A stretch of DNA of 12,500 bases from contig CM018914.1 in the NCBI GenBank assembly GCA_009663005.1, positions 17,750,113 through 17,762,612 of the forward strand, in the 5' to 3' direction. The translations under genes were made by a program, and so were the position numbers. This stretch comes from Actinidia chinensis (taxonomy: Eukaryota > Streptophyta > Magnoliopsida > Ericales > Actinidiaceae). The notes under the pieces are model-generated. The model saw only the letters and a list, made by a program, of their open reading frames with translations, ran no database searches and had not been told where the DNA came from. Shown in pieces: positions 1 through 8,041 of this stretch (position 1 is its first letter; each line of letters starts with the position of its first letter).

Positions 1-19
1 TAGACTCCTTAAGTCCGAT

Positions 20-164
20 GTGTCGACACTTTTAATTTTCTGATTTGAAACTTTTGTCTACTGTCTTAATGTGTCGAATCTTCAACCGGATGTGTCAACA
101 CTTTCATTTTCATACTCAAGTCTACAATCTTCATGTGTCGACACAAATGATCAAGTGTCGACAC
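20..164. repeat. Cluster of GTGTCGACAC palindromes
   Basis: The perfect 10-bp palindrome GTGTCGACAC occurs at 20-29, 135-144 and 155-164. A one-mismatch form, GTGTCAACAC, lies at 92-101, and a half form, GTGTCGAATC, at 71-80. Five occurrences in 145 bp, most preceded by AT or GAT, is far denser than chance in AT-rich DNA. The role is unknown; it may be a degenerate short-repeat block of the copia-like internal region. Confidence 0.6.
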
Positions 165-704
165 CTCTTACCAGAAAGTTCAGCTTTGCAATACTAATCA
201 ATTTTTTTTATTGAATTGTAAATCTAATGGATATTTAAAGTAAAACATAATATGCACACTAAGTAAAATCATTAGATTACTTAAAATAGTATTTTGTTAT
301 CATTAAAATCAAGGTATGGAGTCAACACAGATAAGGGGAGCTATTGTCCTGCATGGTTCTAGCTTTATTAGTAAGTAGAATGGATAGGAAAATCAATAGT
401 TGCACAAAGGTACACGGAGGAAGCGCATGGGTACTTAGAGGATCCAAGGATAAAGGAGCACAGGGAGATGTGTGTAGAAGTTTGACTAGACCTTAATGGT
501 GCAATCAGTGTAGGATGTCTAGCTAGAAGCTTAGAGGAAAGAGAGAAAATCGATTTGGAGAAACTATACGACAAGCGTGACAACACCAAAATGAGTCTAT
601 TTCGCTCTCGATTTAATTGATTAATGGTGGTGATCTCTCTAATTGTGTGCACAAGGGATGAGAGATTGAGCCACAACAACTAACAAATTGATATATTTTA
701 TGGC

Positions 705-804
705 GTACCTCGGTGGGGGGAGCACCTTGGTGAGAAGGTGCGGGCACTTTGGTGTGGAGGTATACGCACTTCGGTGTGGAGGTGTACACACTTCGGTGGT
801 AAGT
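705..804. repeat. 22-bp minisatellite, about 4-5 degenerate copies
   Basis: Copies start near 722, 744, 766 and 788, exactly 22 bp apart, around a core of GCACTTCGGTGTGGAGG; a shorter, poorer copy starts near 705. The block is GC-rich compared with its surroundings. It sits in the internal region of the copia-like element, about 110 bp before the polypurine tract. No protein repeat with an obvious meaning results from translating it. Confidence 0.65.
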
Positions 805-917
805 ATGGTAACCCGATGATGAGGGCGAGATATCTTGGGTGTTGTCTTATGGTGGAGCTAGACCAGAAACTGTCAAGATGGACAATTTGAAGACATCGGA
901 TTACCTTTTAGTGAGTT

Positions 918-928
918 GAAGGGGGAGA
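918..928 (+). other. Polypurine tract next to LTR
   Basis: The sequence GAAGGGGGAGA is followed two bases later by TGTTAAGTCC. This matches the plus-strand primer tract placed just before the 3' LTR in plant Ty1/copia elements. It sets the left edge of the LTR at about 930 and shows that the element runs on the + strand with its body to the left. Confidence 0.75.
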
Positions 929-929
929 T

Positions 930-1409
930 TGTTAAGTCCAGCCCACATCTTTGGGTCAATATCCAGTTAGCACATATTAAGTGCTCTTGTTGGAGTAGAA
1001 CTCTTGAAAGAATAACTCTTTAGTTAGGATATGTTTTCCTACTTAGAATATAATAACAATTAAGTATCTTGTTGAAAGCCTACTATCTCATTCCCTTGGT
1101 TTATAAAAGAGAAGGTAGAGTTGTGAGACTTATATGCTGAGATTAATGTGCTGAGAGTTAGAGATATGTGACGGAACAGAAGGGCTGAAAAGCTAAGAGA
1201 GAGACGCAAGATAGAGAGATTGTGTGAGAGAGAAGTGAGTGGAGTGTGATTCTCCTCCCTTTATATTCATTGTAATACATTTTATTTGATTAGTGGATTA
1301 TTGATTGCTTTCTGTTGACGTAGGCATCATTGACGTAATCATAAATTTTTATTATTTTATATGTGTAATTGATCTGAATAGTGAAGAGCAACATGAGTTG
1401 TTTCCAACA
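930..1409 (+). mobile_element. Ty1/copia-type 3' LTR
   Basis: The LTR starts TGTTAAGTCC after a polypurine tract and ends near TTTCCAACA, giving TG...CA ends and about 480 bp. A TATA box (TTTATAAAAG, 1100-1109) lies about 170 bp in. A purine-rich leader follows, with many AGAGAG runs, then a T-rich part with two GACGTA motifs at 1317-1322 and 1332-1337, an arrangement I recognise from plant copia LTRs. The 5' LTR is outside the window, so the target duplication cannot be checked. The right end is less certain than the left: a CA at about 1436 is an alternative. The sequence after 1409 does not match a convincing tRNA-Met primer site, which fits a 3' LTR. Confidence 0.7.
1100..1109 (+). promoter_or_regulatory. 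TATA box inside the copia-type LTR
   Basis: TTTATAAAAG is a canonical plant TATA element, in the usual U3 position of a copia LTR and followed by a purine-rich leader. It would direct transcription rightward from about 1130-1140. Confidence 0.55.
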
Positions 1410-2133
1410 CTTGGTGATTCGATTTTTAGGCACAACAAAAACATGGATTAATGAGCACTTGGTCTTCCTTTCATATGCTTCCAAATTATAATAAACTTTG
1501 ACATCTCCCAAGTGTCACAACGACAATAAGAAAAGGGGGAATTTGCGGTAAATATTATCAAACAAGTGAAAAGTTTGGAGTAGATTTTTCTTTTAAAAAT
1601 AAACTAATTTAAATGTTTTATTTTACGGTTTTTCATCTTTGATATTTTTTTTATAATTTGGTTAAAATTTTATAATTTTTATTTTTTAATGAGCTTCTGT
1701 TTTAATTTGAACAAAATTTTTATGTTTTTAAATACTCTTGTCAAGAAGAGGAATAAAAAAGAGTTTAAAACATTAACCAAATGGTGAAAAAAAAATCACT
1801 ATTTGTTTAACTAAAAACTCTATGGATAACTCAGAGAAATGCTTATACGGTGGACCCAGGATTGTAATTTTGTAGAGACAAATATATACGCACAAAATAT
1901 AAAATTTATAATACATACATAAAATATAATATTAATTTTAATAGTGAACCGAGTAATCAACATAATTTAAAAATAGTATTATCTAATATTACTTTAAAAC
2001 TAGAATTTTTACTTAAGTCGTCTCATCCGTTCCTGGATCCATCCTTGCCCATATCTCCTTAATTAAGATGGGGTGTGGATAAAATTTGGGGTGCCACATA
2101 TTAAAGATTAGTAAGGTTGGTTTGCATCCTCAC
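1410..2133. other. AT-rich intergenic DNA
   Basis: No gene is supported here. The stretch is very rich in A and T, with homopolymer runs such as those around 1620-1690. The only structure noted is an imperfect short inverted repeat at 1851-2041, listed separately. The 73-codon open frame on the - strand (1290-1511) straddles the LTR end and is not credible. Confidence 0.6.
1851..2041. repeat. Possible MITE-like inverted repeat
   Basis: TGGACCCAGGA at 1851-1861 and TCCTGGATCCA at 2031-2041 are inverted copies with one mismatch, enclosing about 170 bp of extremely AT-rich DNA. This could be a decayed miniature transposon. No clear target duplication was found, so chance or an internal fragment of a larger element remains possible. 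Confidence 0.25.
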
Positions 2134-2185
2134 CACGTGACAATTGCCTTGTTTGTCTCGTGCAATTCCATTCTCTCTCTATAAA
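2134..2185 (+). promoter_or_regulatory. Promoter-like block: G-box, pyrimidine patch, TATA
   Basis: A G-box (CCACGTGAC, core 2134-2139) is followed by a CT-rich patch (TTCTCTCTCT, 2171-2180) running straight into TATAAA (2180-2185). An AC-rich stretch and a (GA)7 run (2257-2270) follow, like a plant 5' leader. This combination is typical of an RNA polymerase II promoter pointing right. The only downstream ORF of note starts at 2200, with 42 codons ending in TAG at 2328; it is upstream of or at the expected start site, so probably not the product. Confidence 0.4.
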
Positions 2186-2261
2186 TCACTCAACAACCCA
2201 TGTATCAAAAACTCAACACCAAAGTCAAATATCAACAAATCACCCCCCAATTGAGTGAGAG

Positions 2262-2443
2262 AGAGAGAGAGGTGGAATTTTGTGTTGTAGGTTTTGGGCA
2301 TGTGGGACACGAGAGTTCTCAAAAATAGCCTGCATCCTATGACCGACACTGCAAAAAAAAAATTGTTTGCTAAGCTGCATGCATTGAGGGACTTGAATCT
2401 GAAGTGGTAGCCCCACAAATGGGTTTAGATTGTTGTCCACCTC
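2262..2443 (+). other. Weak imperfect foldback downstream of the promoter block
   Basis: AGGTGGA near 2270 can pair with TCCACCT near 2440. Further inside, GCATGTGGGAC near 2298-2308 faces the complement of GCCCCACAAATGG near 2411-2423. Pairing between these blocks is patchy by eye. With the TATA and G-box upstream it could be a decayed or young microRNA-type precursor. I could not match either arm to a conserved plant microRNA family, so this is a candidate only. Confidence 0.15.
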
Positions 2444-3334
2444 CCATGTGATCAAATATTTATTGTTTTCCTCTATGGGCCTCTATTTGGATCTTCAAAA
2501 ATGAAAACTTGATGTAGAAGAGGTTAATTTGTAGGAGTTTCTAGAGTGTTGGCAGCGTTCGGGATTAAAGCGGGGTCGAAAACAGGCCCAAGGGCCAAAC
2601 GGTCACTTTTGTATACAAGCTAGGAATGGGTATTTTTGAAGGGAAAAAATAAGTTTGTTGGTCACTCTATCATTTTTGAAAAAAAGTCGCTATGGAATAT
2701 GGATTGGAGCCTAATGATACATCCTAAAGTATTATATCGTAAGTTACCTCAATTTCACATTGGTTAAGAAGAAGTCTCTTCACTTTATAAGCCACTACTT
2801 TTTATTGGGCTTGTGAAAGTGGGTGGAGATGGAGTATGGGCTTGCGAGCATGAGACCTAGCAAGGGCCCAAGTAATTTGAGAAACTCGATCTAAAAACTA
2901 ATTAACTGGGTGCGCAATGCGATCCTCGCATGCAGAGTGGGTGCAAATCTCCCAAATTGGGCCCAACGCGGTCAAATAGATTTCAATTTTGCTCGATTGA
3001 TTCTTTTCGGGGTGTGGTTACACTCAACCTAATCCAAGACTCATCCCAAAACATCTACCAATCTCAATTCTAGTAATCCTATTTTGTTGTGAATTGAGCA
3101 AGGTAATAATCTGTTCAATATTCTCTGCACATTATTTGCAACAACTATATTGAAATAGTCACATCCATACGTTGGTTGAATGACGTAACACTTATATTCT
3201 CATGAAATTGTGCTCGACTTCTTTATTTTTTGTATTCGTATCCTTAGAGCATACAATTATTTGCCACTCCATTTTTCAGGCGACGTCTAAATATTGGGGC
3301 TGCTTTTTAAGACAACAAATTTCCTATCAGCAGA
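2444..3334. other. Intergenic stretch with LTR-like and splice-like signals
   Basis: No coding region is supported. Around 2720-2850 there is a block with TTCACATTGGTTAAGAAG, then CTTTATAAGCC (TATA-like, near 2781), which resembles LTR or TRIM promoter sequence seen widely in plant genomes, but no paired LTR ends were found. TGCGATCCTCGCA near 2918 is a small perfect stem-loop. A GT-AG pair at 3103-3279 looks intron-like and is listed separately. Confidence 0.45.
3103..3279 (+). other. Possible 5'-UTR intron
   Basis: A good donor (GCAAG|GTAATA) at 3103 and a good acceptor with a T-run (CATTTTTCAG|G) ending at 3279 bound 177 AT-rich bases, a normal plant intron size. If real, it would lie in the 5' leader of the ORF at 3335. 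An in-frame TAA at 3308 means it cannot extend that protein upstream. There is no other support. Confidence 0.2.
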
Positions 3335-3655
3335 ATGAGTCCAAAACCAAACCCTAAATCCAGTAGCAGCAGGCAGCACATGTATATACTGTGTGGAAAT
3401 TATATGCATAAAGAGTGTTGTACATGTTTTGGTGACAAGAAAACAGCAATGCGTTGCCATTGTTCTGACCTTTTTATGACTGGGGCTTATCCCACACGTG
3501 ATCAAACATGTGGTGTTAATCACTTCATGCCATGCGAATGTGGAATGTTGGATCAATTAATGGTGATTGCACAAGCAAGTGATATCACTTGGTATACAAG
3601 GGGAGCTAGCTTATGTAAAGTTAAAAAATTTGAACTTTACTGTGAAGTAGTATGA
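3335..3655 (+). CDS. Cysteine-rich 106-residue hypothetical protein
   Basis: I do not recognise this protein. The frame opens after a TAA at 3308 and the first ATG is at 3335. The product has 11 cysteines, nine of them between residues 20 and 69: C20, C28, C29, C31, C41, C43, C59, C67 and C69. Histidines at 25, 42 and 63 could join a metal-binding fold. There is no signal peptide or membrane segment. The N-terminus is Ser/Pro/Lys-rich. The cysteine density suggests a zinc-binding fragment, but the spacing does not match a family I can name. An open frame on the opposite strand covers 3287-3556, so chance is a real possibility. It could also be one exon or remnant of a longer gene. No related neighbour was found. 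Confidence 0.28.
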   Translation: MSPKPNPKSSSSRQHMYILCGNYMHKECCTCFGDKKTAMRCHCSDLFMTGAYPTRDQTCGVNHFMPCECGMLDQLMVIAQASDITWYTRGASLCKVKKFELYCEVV

Positions 3656-4415
3656 TTTTGAACCCATTTGAATTTTATTTTAGTGATTCAAATCGTTCAA
3701 TTTGTGGAAACGTCTTTATAACTCAATCTAATCAATCTGGTTAGTTGAGAAGCCTATATACACTTTACCGGATTCGAATTAGGCTTTGGAGTTGTGTATA
3801 GCCTTTGCTGGAGTGATATATCCCGATTGGAATGAGAATTCCGTTATTAAATCATATTCTTCTACTTTAATGTCTGAAATAATCTTATTCAAGTATCTAG
3901 AAAAATTCAAGAATCTTACGCAAAAAACACAATTTTAATTAAAAGAATTTATTTGACTTTTGCCTTCATTTTTTGTTTTTATAGATTGAGTTCGAACATG
4001 AGATTAATGGCGGGAGTGTGGAGATTGATGCCAAATTAGTGCTCAGATTGAGAATCTTTTACCAACTTTGATAGATAATCGGGAATAGCATCTCATTCCA
4101 ACCTCATCCAAGCATTAAAATCACGGGATCACATTCACATCCCTCAAGATTCGGGCCATCAACAAATTTAAAAATAAAATGGGGCCCAAAAACATGAATC
4201 ATGTGCAGCGGATAATAAGTTGGACCCCATGGAAATCACATTTGGACAGCATAGCCAAATCATGTTGAGTTGGGTTTTGCTACTTATTATTTGAGTGCAA
4301 TTATATTTGCCCACCAAATAATATGTACCATGAACACATAATTGTCCCTTTGGAGGCTATAAACCATTGATAAATTAGGGTGGGTCCAGTGGTCCGTTGA
4401 ACCCAGTCTGCAATT
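3656..4415. other. Intergenic DNA containing a MITE-like inverted repeat
   Basis: No coding region is supported. The main structure is the inverted repeat at 3822-4101, listed separately. The right part (4200-4415) is the undisturbed left flank of the solo LTR insertion. Nothing else stood out. Confidence 0.55.
3822..4101. repeat. Inverted repeat, probable MITE remnant
   Basis: CCCGATT (3822-3828) and TTGGAATGAGA (3827-3837) on the left both recur as reverse complements on the right: AATCGGG at 4077-4083 and TCTCATTCCAA at 4091-4101. The order of the two blocks is rearranged relative to a simple palindrome. The arms enclose about 240 bp of AT-rich DNA. Motifs built on GGAATGAGATTCCC are common in plant miniature elements of the PIF/Harbinger kind, from memory. 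The exact ends and target duplication were not resolved. Confidence 0.35.
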
Positions 4416-4420
4416 AGGCT
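4416..4420. repeat. Left target-site duplication AGGCT
   Basis: AGGCT lies immediately before the TG start of the solo LTR and is repeated exactly at 5086-5090 after its CA end. A 5-bp direct duplication is what retroviral-type integrases of plant Ty3/gypsy and Ty1/copia elements leave. Confidence 0.85.
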
Positions 4421-5085
4421 TGATAGGGGATAAATTCTCCACATATAATCCCAAGTTGGTCACCTCTCCACTATCAAGTTTATATCGCCGTTGTTCCCCA
4501 ATTCTCTACCTCGCCCTTCACTATCAAGATGAAGATGACCACAAGATCTTACTTCCACTAGTTCTCGTATCTCTTGTTTTCGTGAGCTCACCATTTGTTC
4601 TCCATCTCGCCAATGGGTGAGGTTGATCAATTTGCCTAGCCGAGGACTCCACTTCCATGAAGAATCTAGCTTCATGAGATCTCTTCTCCACCACGTCGAT
4701 TATAATTGCGATTGGTTCTCCAAATGGCATCTTTCTATTTTATCTCCGATATCCGCGAGGTCTCCTACCTCACTTATTTATTCGAGCATCTTATCGTAAT
4801 CTCCTCACACAGCACTCTATTCTCTATCTATAAAAAGGTCGCTCCCTCATCATTAAAAGGTACATGACTTAACCTTTGCACACTTTGATAGCTCTGGTGT
4901 TTTGCCTTGTCTAGCTTATATTCGCCTTGGTCTGATTACCACGACGGAGGGTTTTGAGCGGTCTTGCCCCGGCCGGTTACGTTTGTTCCCTTGCACAAGT
5001 CGCCTAGATTATGGCCGAAGTCCAATACCGACATTAAGAGCAATTCTGACTGTTGGTTGCTCGTCCCCGAATTTCTACCACAACA
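4421..5085 (+). mobile_element. Solo LTR of a Ty3/gypsy retrotransposon (665 bp)
   Basis: The segment begins TGATAGGGGA and ends CTACCACAACA, giving TG...CA ends with a matching 5-bp duplication, AGGCT, on both sides. Inside, a TATA box (TATAAAAAGG, 4829-4838) is followed by a GC-richer R/U5 region, and the CACAACA end is typical of plant Ty3/gypsy LTRs just before the primer site. No primer site, internal region or second LTR follows, and the flank resumes at once after AGGCT. It is therefore a solo LTR left by recombination between the two LTRs of a full insertion. Several open frames of 60-70 codons in it are chance. Whether it belongs to the same family as the element at 8-12.5 kb cannot be told, because that element's LTR was not identified. 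Confidence 0.85.
4829..4838 (+). promoter_or_regulatory. TATA box of the solo LTR
   Basis: TATAAAAAGG lies about 250 bp from the LTR's right end, after a CT-rich stretch. A solo LTR with an intact TATA box may still start transcripts rightward toward 5100 and beyond. Confidence 0.6.
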
Positions 5086-5090
5086 AGGCT
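5086..5090. repeat. Right target-site duplication AGGCT
   Basis: This is the exact copy of 4416-4420, directly after the CA end of the solo LTR. Joining the flanks would give the empty site CAATTAGGCTTATTG. Confidence 0.85.
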
Positions 5091-5546
5091 TATTGAAAAA
5101 GGGTTGGGTTCATGTTTTAAGGGCCTTTAATATATATTTAGTTGAGCTTGGAAATATAATTTGTAGGTCAGCCTGAGTATCTAATATATTATTTATTTTA
5201 TAGTATTTATTTATGCAGTATTAGAATTTTTTTTTAAAAAAAGTGTTGTAGATGAATAAAAAGTGGTTATATTTAGTTTCGTATCAGGTTGATAGGTGTT
5301 TGGACTAATTGTTTTTTTGGTTATATATGACTTTTATTATATGTTTGGACTATTTGATGACTTGGATGTGTGTTTCTTTTGATATCAATTTTATGGTTCA
5401 TGTGATCATTGTGTTTTGCAAATGATAACAAGCTTTTTAAGTACTAAAAAAATATTAATTTGTTTTGATTTTTCTCAAGTAGTATAGAATATGAATGAGA
5501 ATTAGAATAAGTTAAATAATAAGTTAAATATATTAATAATTAGGAG
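5091..5546. other. AT-rich intergenic DNA, no gene seen
   Basis: The stretch contains poly-T and poly-A runs (for example 5227-5240) and two similar TGTTTGGACTA motifs near 5297 and 5343. No ORF, RNA gene or mobile-element end was recognised. Confidence 0.65.
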
Positions 5547-5771
5547 CTCAAATAGATGGGTTTGCTGGTAGAGTTTTGAATTTTAAAAATTTCTACAATT
5601 GGCGTTGGGAATTTAATTGGGCTTGTGTTGGTTTGGGTCGGACTTCAATAGATAGGGCCTCAAATAGATGGGTTTGCTGGTAGAGTTTTGAATTTTTAAA
5701 AATTTCTACAATTGGCGTTGGGAATTTAATTGGGCTTGTGTTGGTTTGGGTCGGACTTCAATAGATAGGGC
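5547..5771. repeat. Recent 112-bp tandem duplication
   Basis: Positions 5547-5658 are repeated at 5659-5771. The copies differ only by one extra T in a T-run, so the second is 113 bp. A third, diverged partial copy follows at about 5775-5811, with TTGGTTTGGGTCG intact and the rest altered. The near-identity of the first two means this duplication is very young, or that the reads were assembled with a duplicated block. Confidence 0.9.
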
Positions 5772-5814
5772 CTATTTGTTGGTTTGGGTCGAACGTCAGT
5801 GGACAGACCCTATT

Positions 5815-5907
5815 GAGAAAGGCCTAAGTCCAATCCAAGAAAAAGAGTGTTTCTGTTCTAGTCCAGTTTCTTATCCAATTACTAAGAAAGGCCCAAGCCC
5901 AATCCAA
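5815..5907. repeat. Diverged direct repeat downstream of the duplication
   Basis: GAGAAAGGCCTAAGTCCAAT at 5815-5834 recurs in altered form at 5884-5903 (AAGAAAGGCCCAAGCCCAAT), followed in both by CCAA. This indicates older tandem duplication of the same neighbourhood. A 99-codon open frame at 5746-6045 crosses these repeats and is not considered a gene. Confidence 0.55.
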
Positions 5908-6036
5908 TTGAGTGGAGCTAGGTTGGTCTGGGCTAATAAAATGATGCTTCTATTGAGCAAATTATTTGCAAAGCTTCTAGTACAATTCTACCGCACACGA
6001 AAAAAGGGTGCAATTCTAAAAAAAAAAAACGAATTA

Positions 6037-6255
6037 CAATTCTAAGAAGGAGAGAGATGCTTAAATTTCACCAATAGATAGAGGTCCGGGATAGAGGGCT
6101 GCATTCATAACGATAAGACTAGAATTCAGGAATTATAATTCTAAGACCGAGAGAGATCCAAAAAGTTACTATTTTTTTAATATTTTTTTTCACCAATAGA
6201 CAGAGAGAATTGAGAGATAAGAAGGTATATTCACGACATTAAGACTCAAACCCAC
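6037..6255. repeat. Old, diverged tandem duplication of about 100 bp
   Basis: Landmarks recur in the same order. AATTCTAAGAAGGAGAGAGAT near 6039 matches AATTCTAAGACCGAGAGAGA near 6137. TTCACCAATAGATAG near 6067 matches TTCACCAATAGACAG near 6189. ATTCATAACGATAAGACT near 6102 matches ATTCACGACATTAAGACT near 6229. The second copy carries an extra T-rich insert of about 30 bp before the second landmark. Confidence 0.6.
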
Positions 6256-7843
6256 GCGATATACCTAACATAGTAGCATCTTAATATCGGAGTAAACTAC
6301 TAACTAGTGACAGCTCCAGAATTTTTTTTCAAATGAGATCTATGAAAATATTCATCGTACCAAGAATAAAAGGAAAGTTCAATACAATGTATGTTTTCGC
6401 AAAACAAAAATCATACAAGTATGTTAATGTTTACAGTTGCGCATTCTATAATTGCTTCATTACCAATACTATCAAATGCTTTATTGTTTAAAAGTTTCAT
6501 GCTTTTGTAATGTCATGTGGTTTTAACAATTCTCATTAGCTGTTCAATAAAATCATTAGACACGTGTAAAACATTTCTTCAAAGAATGTGAAATTTCCAA
6601 TTACCTTTAGCCGTCTTCAAAAAGGTTGCAATATACTTTCATGATCTATGTTCACAAACTTCTGATTTCACATAATTAAAAGAGAAACAAAGGGAAAAAA
6701 ACAAAAGGAAAAAGAGTACCTAAGTTTGCAACTTTAATGAAAAGTGAAACTAGATAACATATATGAGTAAAGACAGAGTTAGGATTATAACTTAACGTTA
6801 ACAAATATATTTATTAACAAAAATTTTAAAAGAAGAGATATACTATTGCAATATGAATTTTTATTATATCACATATACAGTCTAATTTAACATATATTAG
6901 AAGCCATCTAAATTAAAAATAAAATTATAGTAAAAACAAATTTAATTAGTTAATAAATAACAAAACTCAAAATACATTAATATAGAATGGGTTCCTATTT
7001 TTCTTTTTTCTTTTTTGGCTGTGTATGTGTGTGTGTAAAAATATACCTTGCAGGCATGTATAGTTTGGCAAAAATTATTAAAATACGAATATAGTAGAAG
7101 AGAAATCCTACGGTTCAATAATTTAGACAAAAAAAAAATTTTAAATTCAAAATAAATAATTCAAATTCACATTTTACTTTTCTTGGTTCAAATTTTGGAA
7201 GTGGAGCAATGTTATATCTATAATCGTAAGGGTGTCAACCGCAACCACTTGACCCTCAAGCTTAACATTAAGACTAATATGTTAAGTTAATTACCATCTT
7301 TAATGATCAATTATTACCAAAAACAAATCAAGTAGGTGCTGATTCAAAAGTAGCTGCCATAGTGTCCTCAATCAAATCATGTAATGCCAACACTTATTGA
7401 ACGAGAATTTAATTCATTGTAATATATAGTTTGTTCTGTGTTAGTGCCATGCAAAATGATTCTATAGGGTGATAGAGGAGGACACAACTAATTCCAGATG
7501 CAAAGAAAATAATTTTTTTTTCCCACTTAAAATCAATGCCTTTAGCCTCGTGTAGTCACCTATATATTCCTTGAGAATCTGATTCTAATTTTGATAATTC
7601 TATACATGACAAAAAGACAAAAGTAAAAAATAAAAATCTCTTTGAGTTTGATTTTGCATCATGGTTCTAGTTATTTTAGTAGTTTTGGTGCTTTCCCAAA
7701 ATCTTGGTGGCCAAACATGGGAAAATAGCGGAAGAAAGAAAATCTTAACTACGGAAATCTCAGCTATGGAATTTTTCAACAATGATTATTTGTCGTCTTA
7801 AATTAGCTCTCTGTTCAACAGTCCTAGTTTTTAGATAAATACA
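6256..7843. other. Long AT-rich intergenic stretch, no gene seen
   Basis: No ORF here is credible: the 62-codon (6942-7130) and 60-codon (7600-7782) frames on the - strand are low-complexity. Small features are a TG-rich microsatellite at 7021-7036 and a perfect 8-bp stem with a 10-base loop, CTTAACAT/ATGTTAAG, at 7261-7286. If the right-hand Ty3/gypsy element still had a 3' LTR, it should lie in the right part of this stretch, but I could not identify LTR ends. Confidence 0.6.
7021..7036. repeat. Short (TG)n microsatellite
   Basis: GTGTATGTGTGTGTGT is a nearly pure TG repeat of eight units, too short to say more. Confidence 0.7.
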
Positions 7844-7988
7844 TGTTTGACAGAGCTTATAAGAAGTAATTTTTACTTTTTTTTATCTTGAAAACTGTGT
7901 CAGAGTGTTTGGCATAGCTGATGCTTCTGTTTATGGGCCCAAAACAACTTGCAAAAGCTGAAAACTTGACAAAGCTTCTGTTTATGGG
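7844..7988. mobile_element. hAT-like MITE scrap with internal direct repeats
   Basis: GTGTTTGGCATAGCT near 7905 and TGTTTGACAGAGCTTATAAG at 7844-7863 resemble the ends of plant hAT-type miniature elements (CAGTGTTTGGCA-like, from memory). GCTTCTGTTTATGGG occurs twice, at 7923-7937 and 7974-7988, and AAGCTGAAAACTTG lies between. The pieces are in direct rather than inverted order, and no matching opposite end or target duplication was found, so this is a rearranged fragment at best. It abuts the left edge of the Ty3/gypsy element and may have disrupted that element's LTR. Confidence 0.3.
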
Positions 7989-7996
7989 TATGATTG

Positions 7997-8011
7997 TCTC
8001 TTCTCTTTCCC
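7997..8011 (-). other. Candidate polypurine tract of the Ty3/gypsy element
   Basis: The + strand reads TCTCTTCTCTTTCCC, so the - strand has a 15-base pure purine run, GGGAAAGAGAAGAGA, just beyond the antisense ORF, where a plus-strand primer tract is expected. The next - strand bases are CAATCAT, not TG, so the LTR start that should follow is missing, mutated or truncated. Confidence 0.35.
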
Positions 8012-8041
8012 AAGGCACAATGATTGCCTTCCGGACATTAA

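Larger units (their letters stand above)
1..929 (+). other. Eroded internal region of a Ty1/copia-like element
   Basis: This stretch lies directly upstream of a polypurine tract and an LTR, so by position it is the 3' internal part of a copia-type retrotransposon that begins left of the window. I could not find convincing gag, integrase, reverse transcriptase or RNase H motifs in any frame, so it is either strongly decayed or belongs to a non-autonomous derivative. The notable content is a palindrome cluster at 20-164 and a 22-bp minisatellite at 705-804. A 103-codon open frame on the - strand (368-679) has no recognisable motif and is probably chance. Confidence 0.5.

Noticed and set aside
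368..679. A 103-codon open frame on the - strand.
   Set aside because: Composition is Ser/Leu-rich with no motif; it lies in the eroded internal region of the copia-like element.
1410..1425. CTTGGTGATTCG after the copia-type LTR as a tRNA primer site, which would make it a 5' LTR.
   Set aside because: Only the first bases resemble the usual TGGTATCAGAGC, and the polypurine tract on the left identifies a 3' LTR.
2265..2443. Similarity of the right arm (GTTGTCCACCTCCCAT) to miR394 or miR482/2118-type microRNAs.
   Set aside because: Only about 10-11 bases match, the arm or spacing is wrong for both families, and the opposite arm does not pair well.
2720..2950. A TRIM or Cassandra-type LTR.
   Set aside because: TATA-like and LTR-like wording is present, but there is no 5S-like segment, no paired LTR and no defined ends.
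4420..5176. Several open frames of 60-71 codons on both strands.
   Set aside because: All lie in or across the solo LTR, lack motifs and overlap each other in different frames; an LTR is non-coding.
5746..6045. A 99-codon open frame on the + strand.
   Set aside because: It runs across tandem duplications and a poly-A tract, has no recognisable motif and depends on repeat copies for its length.
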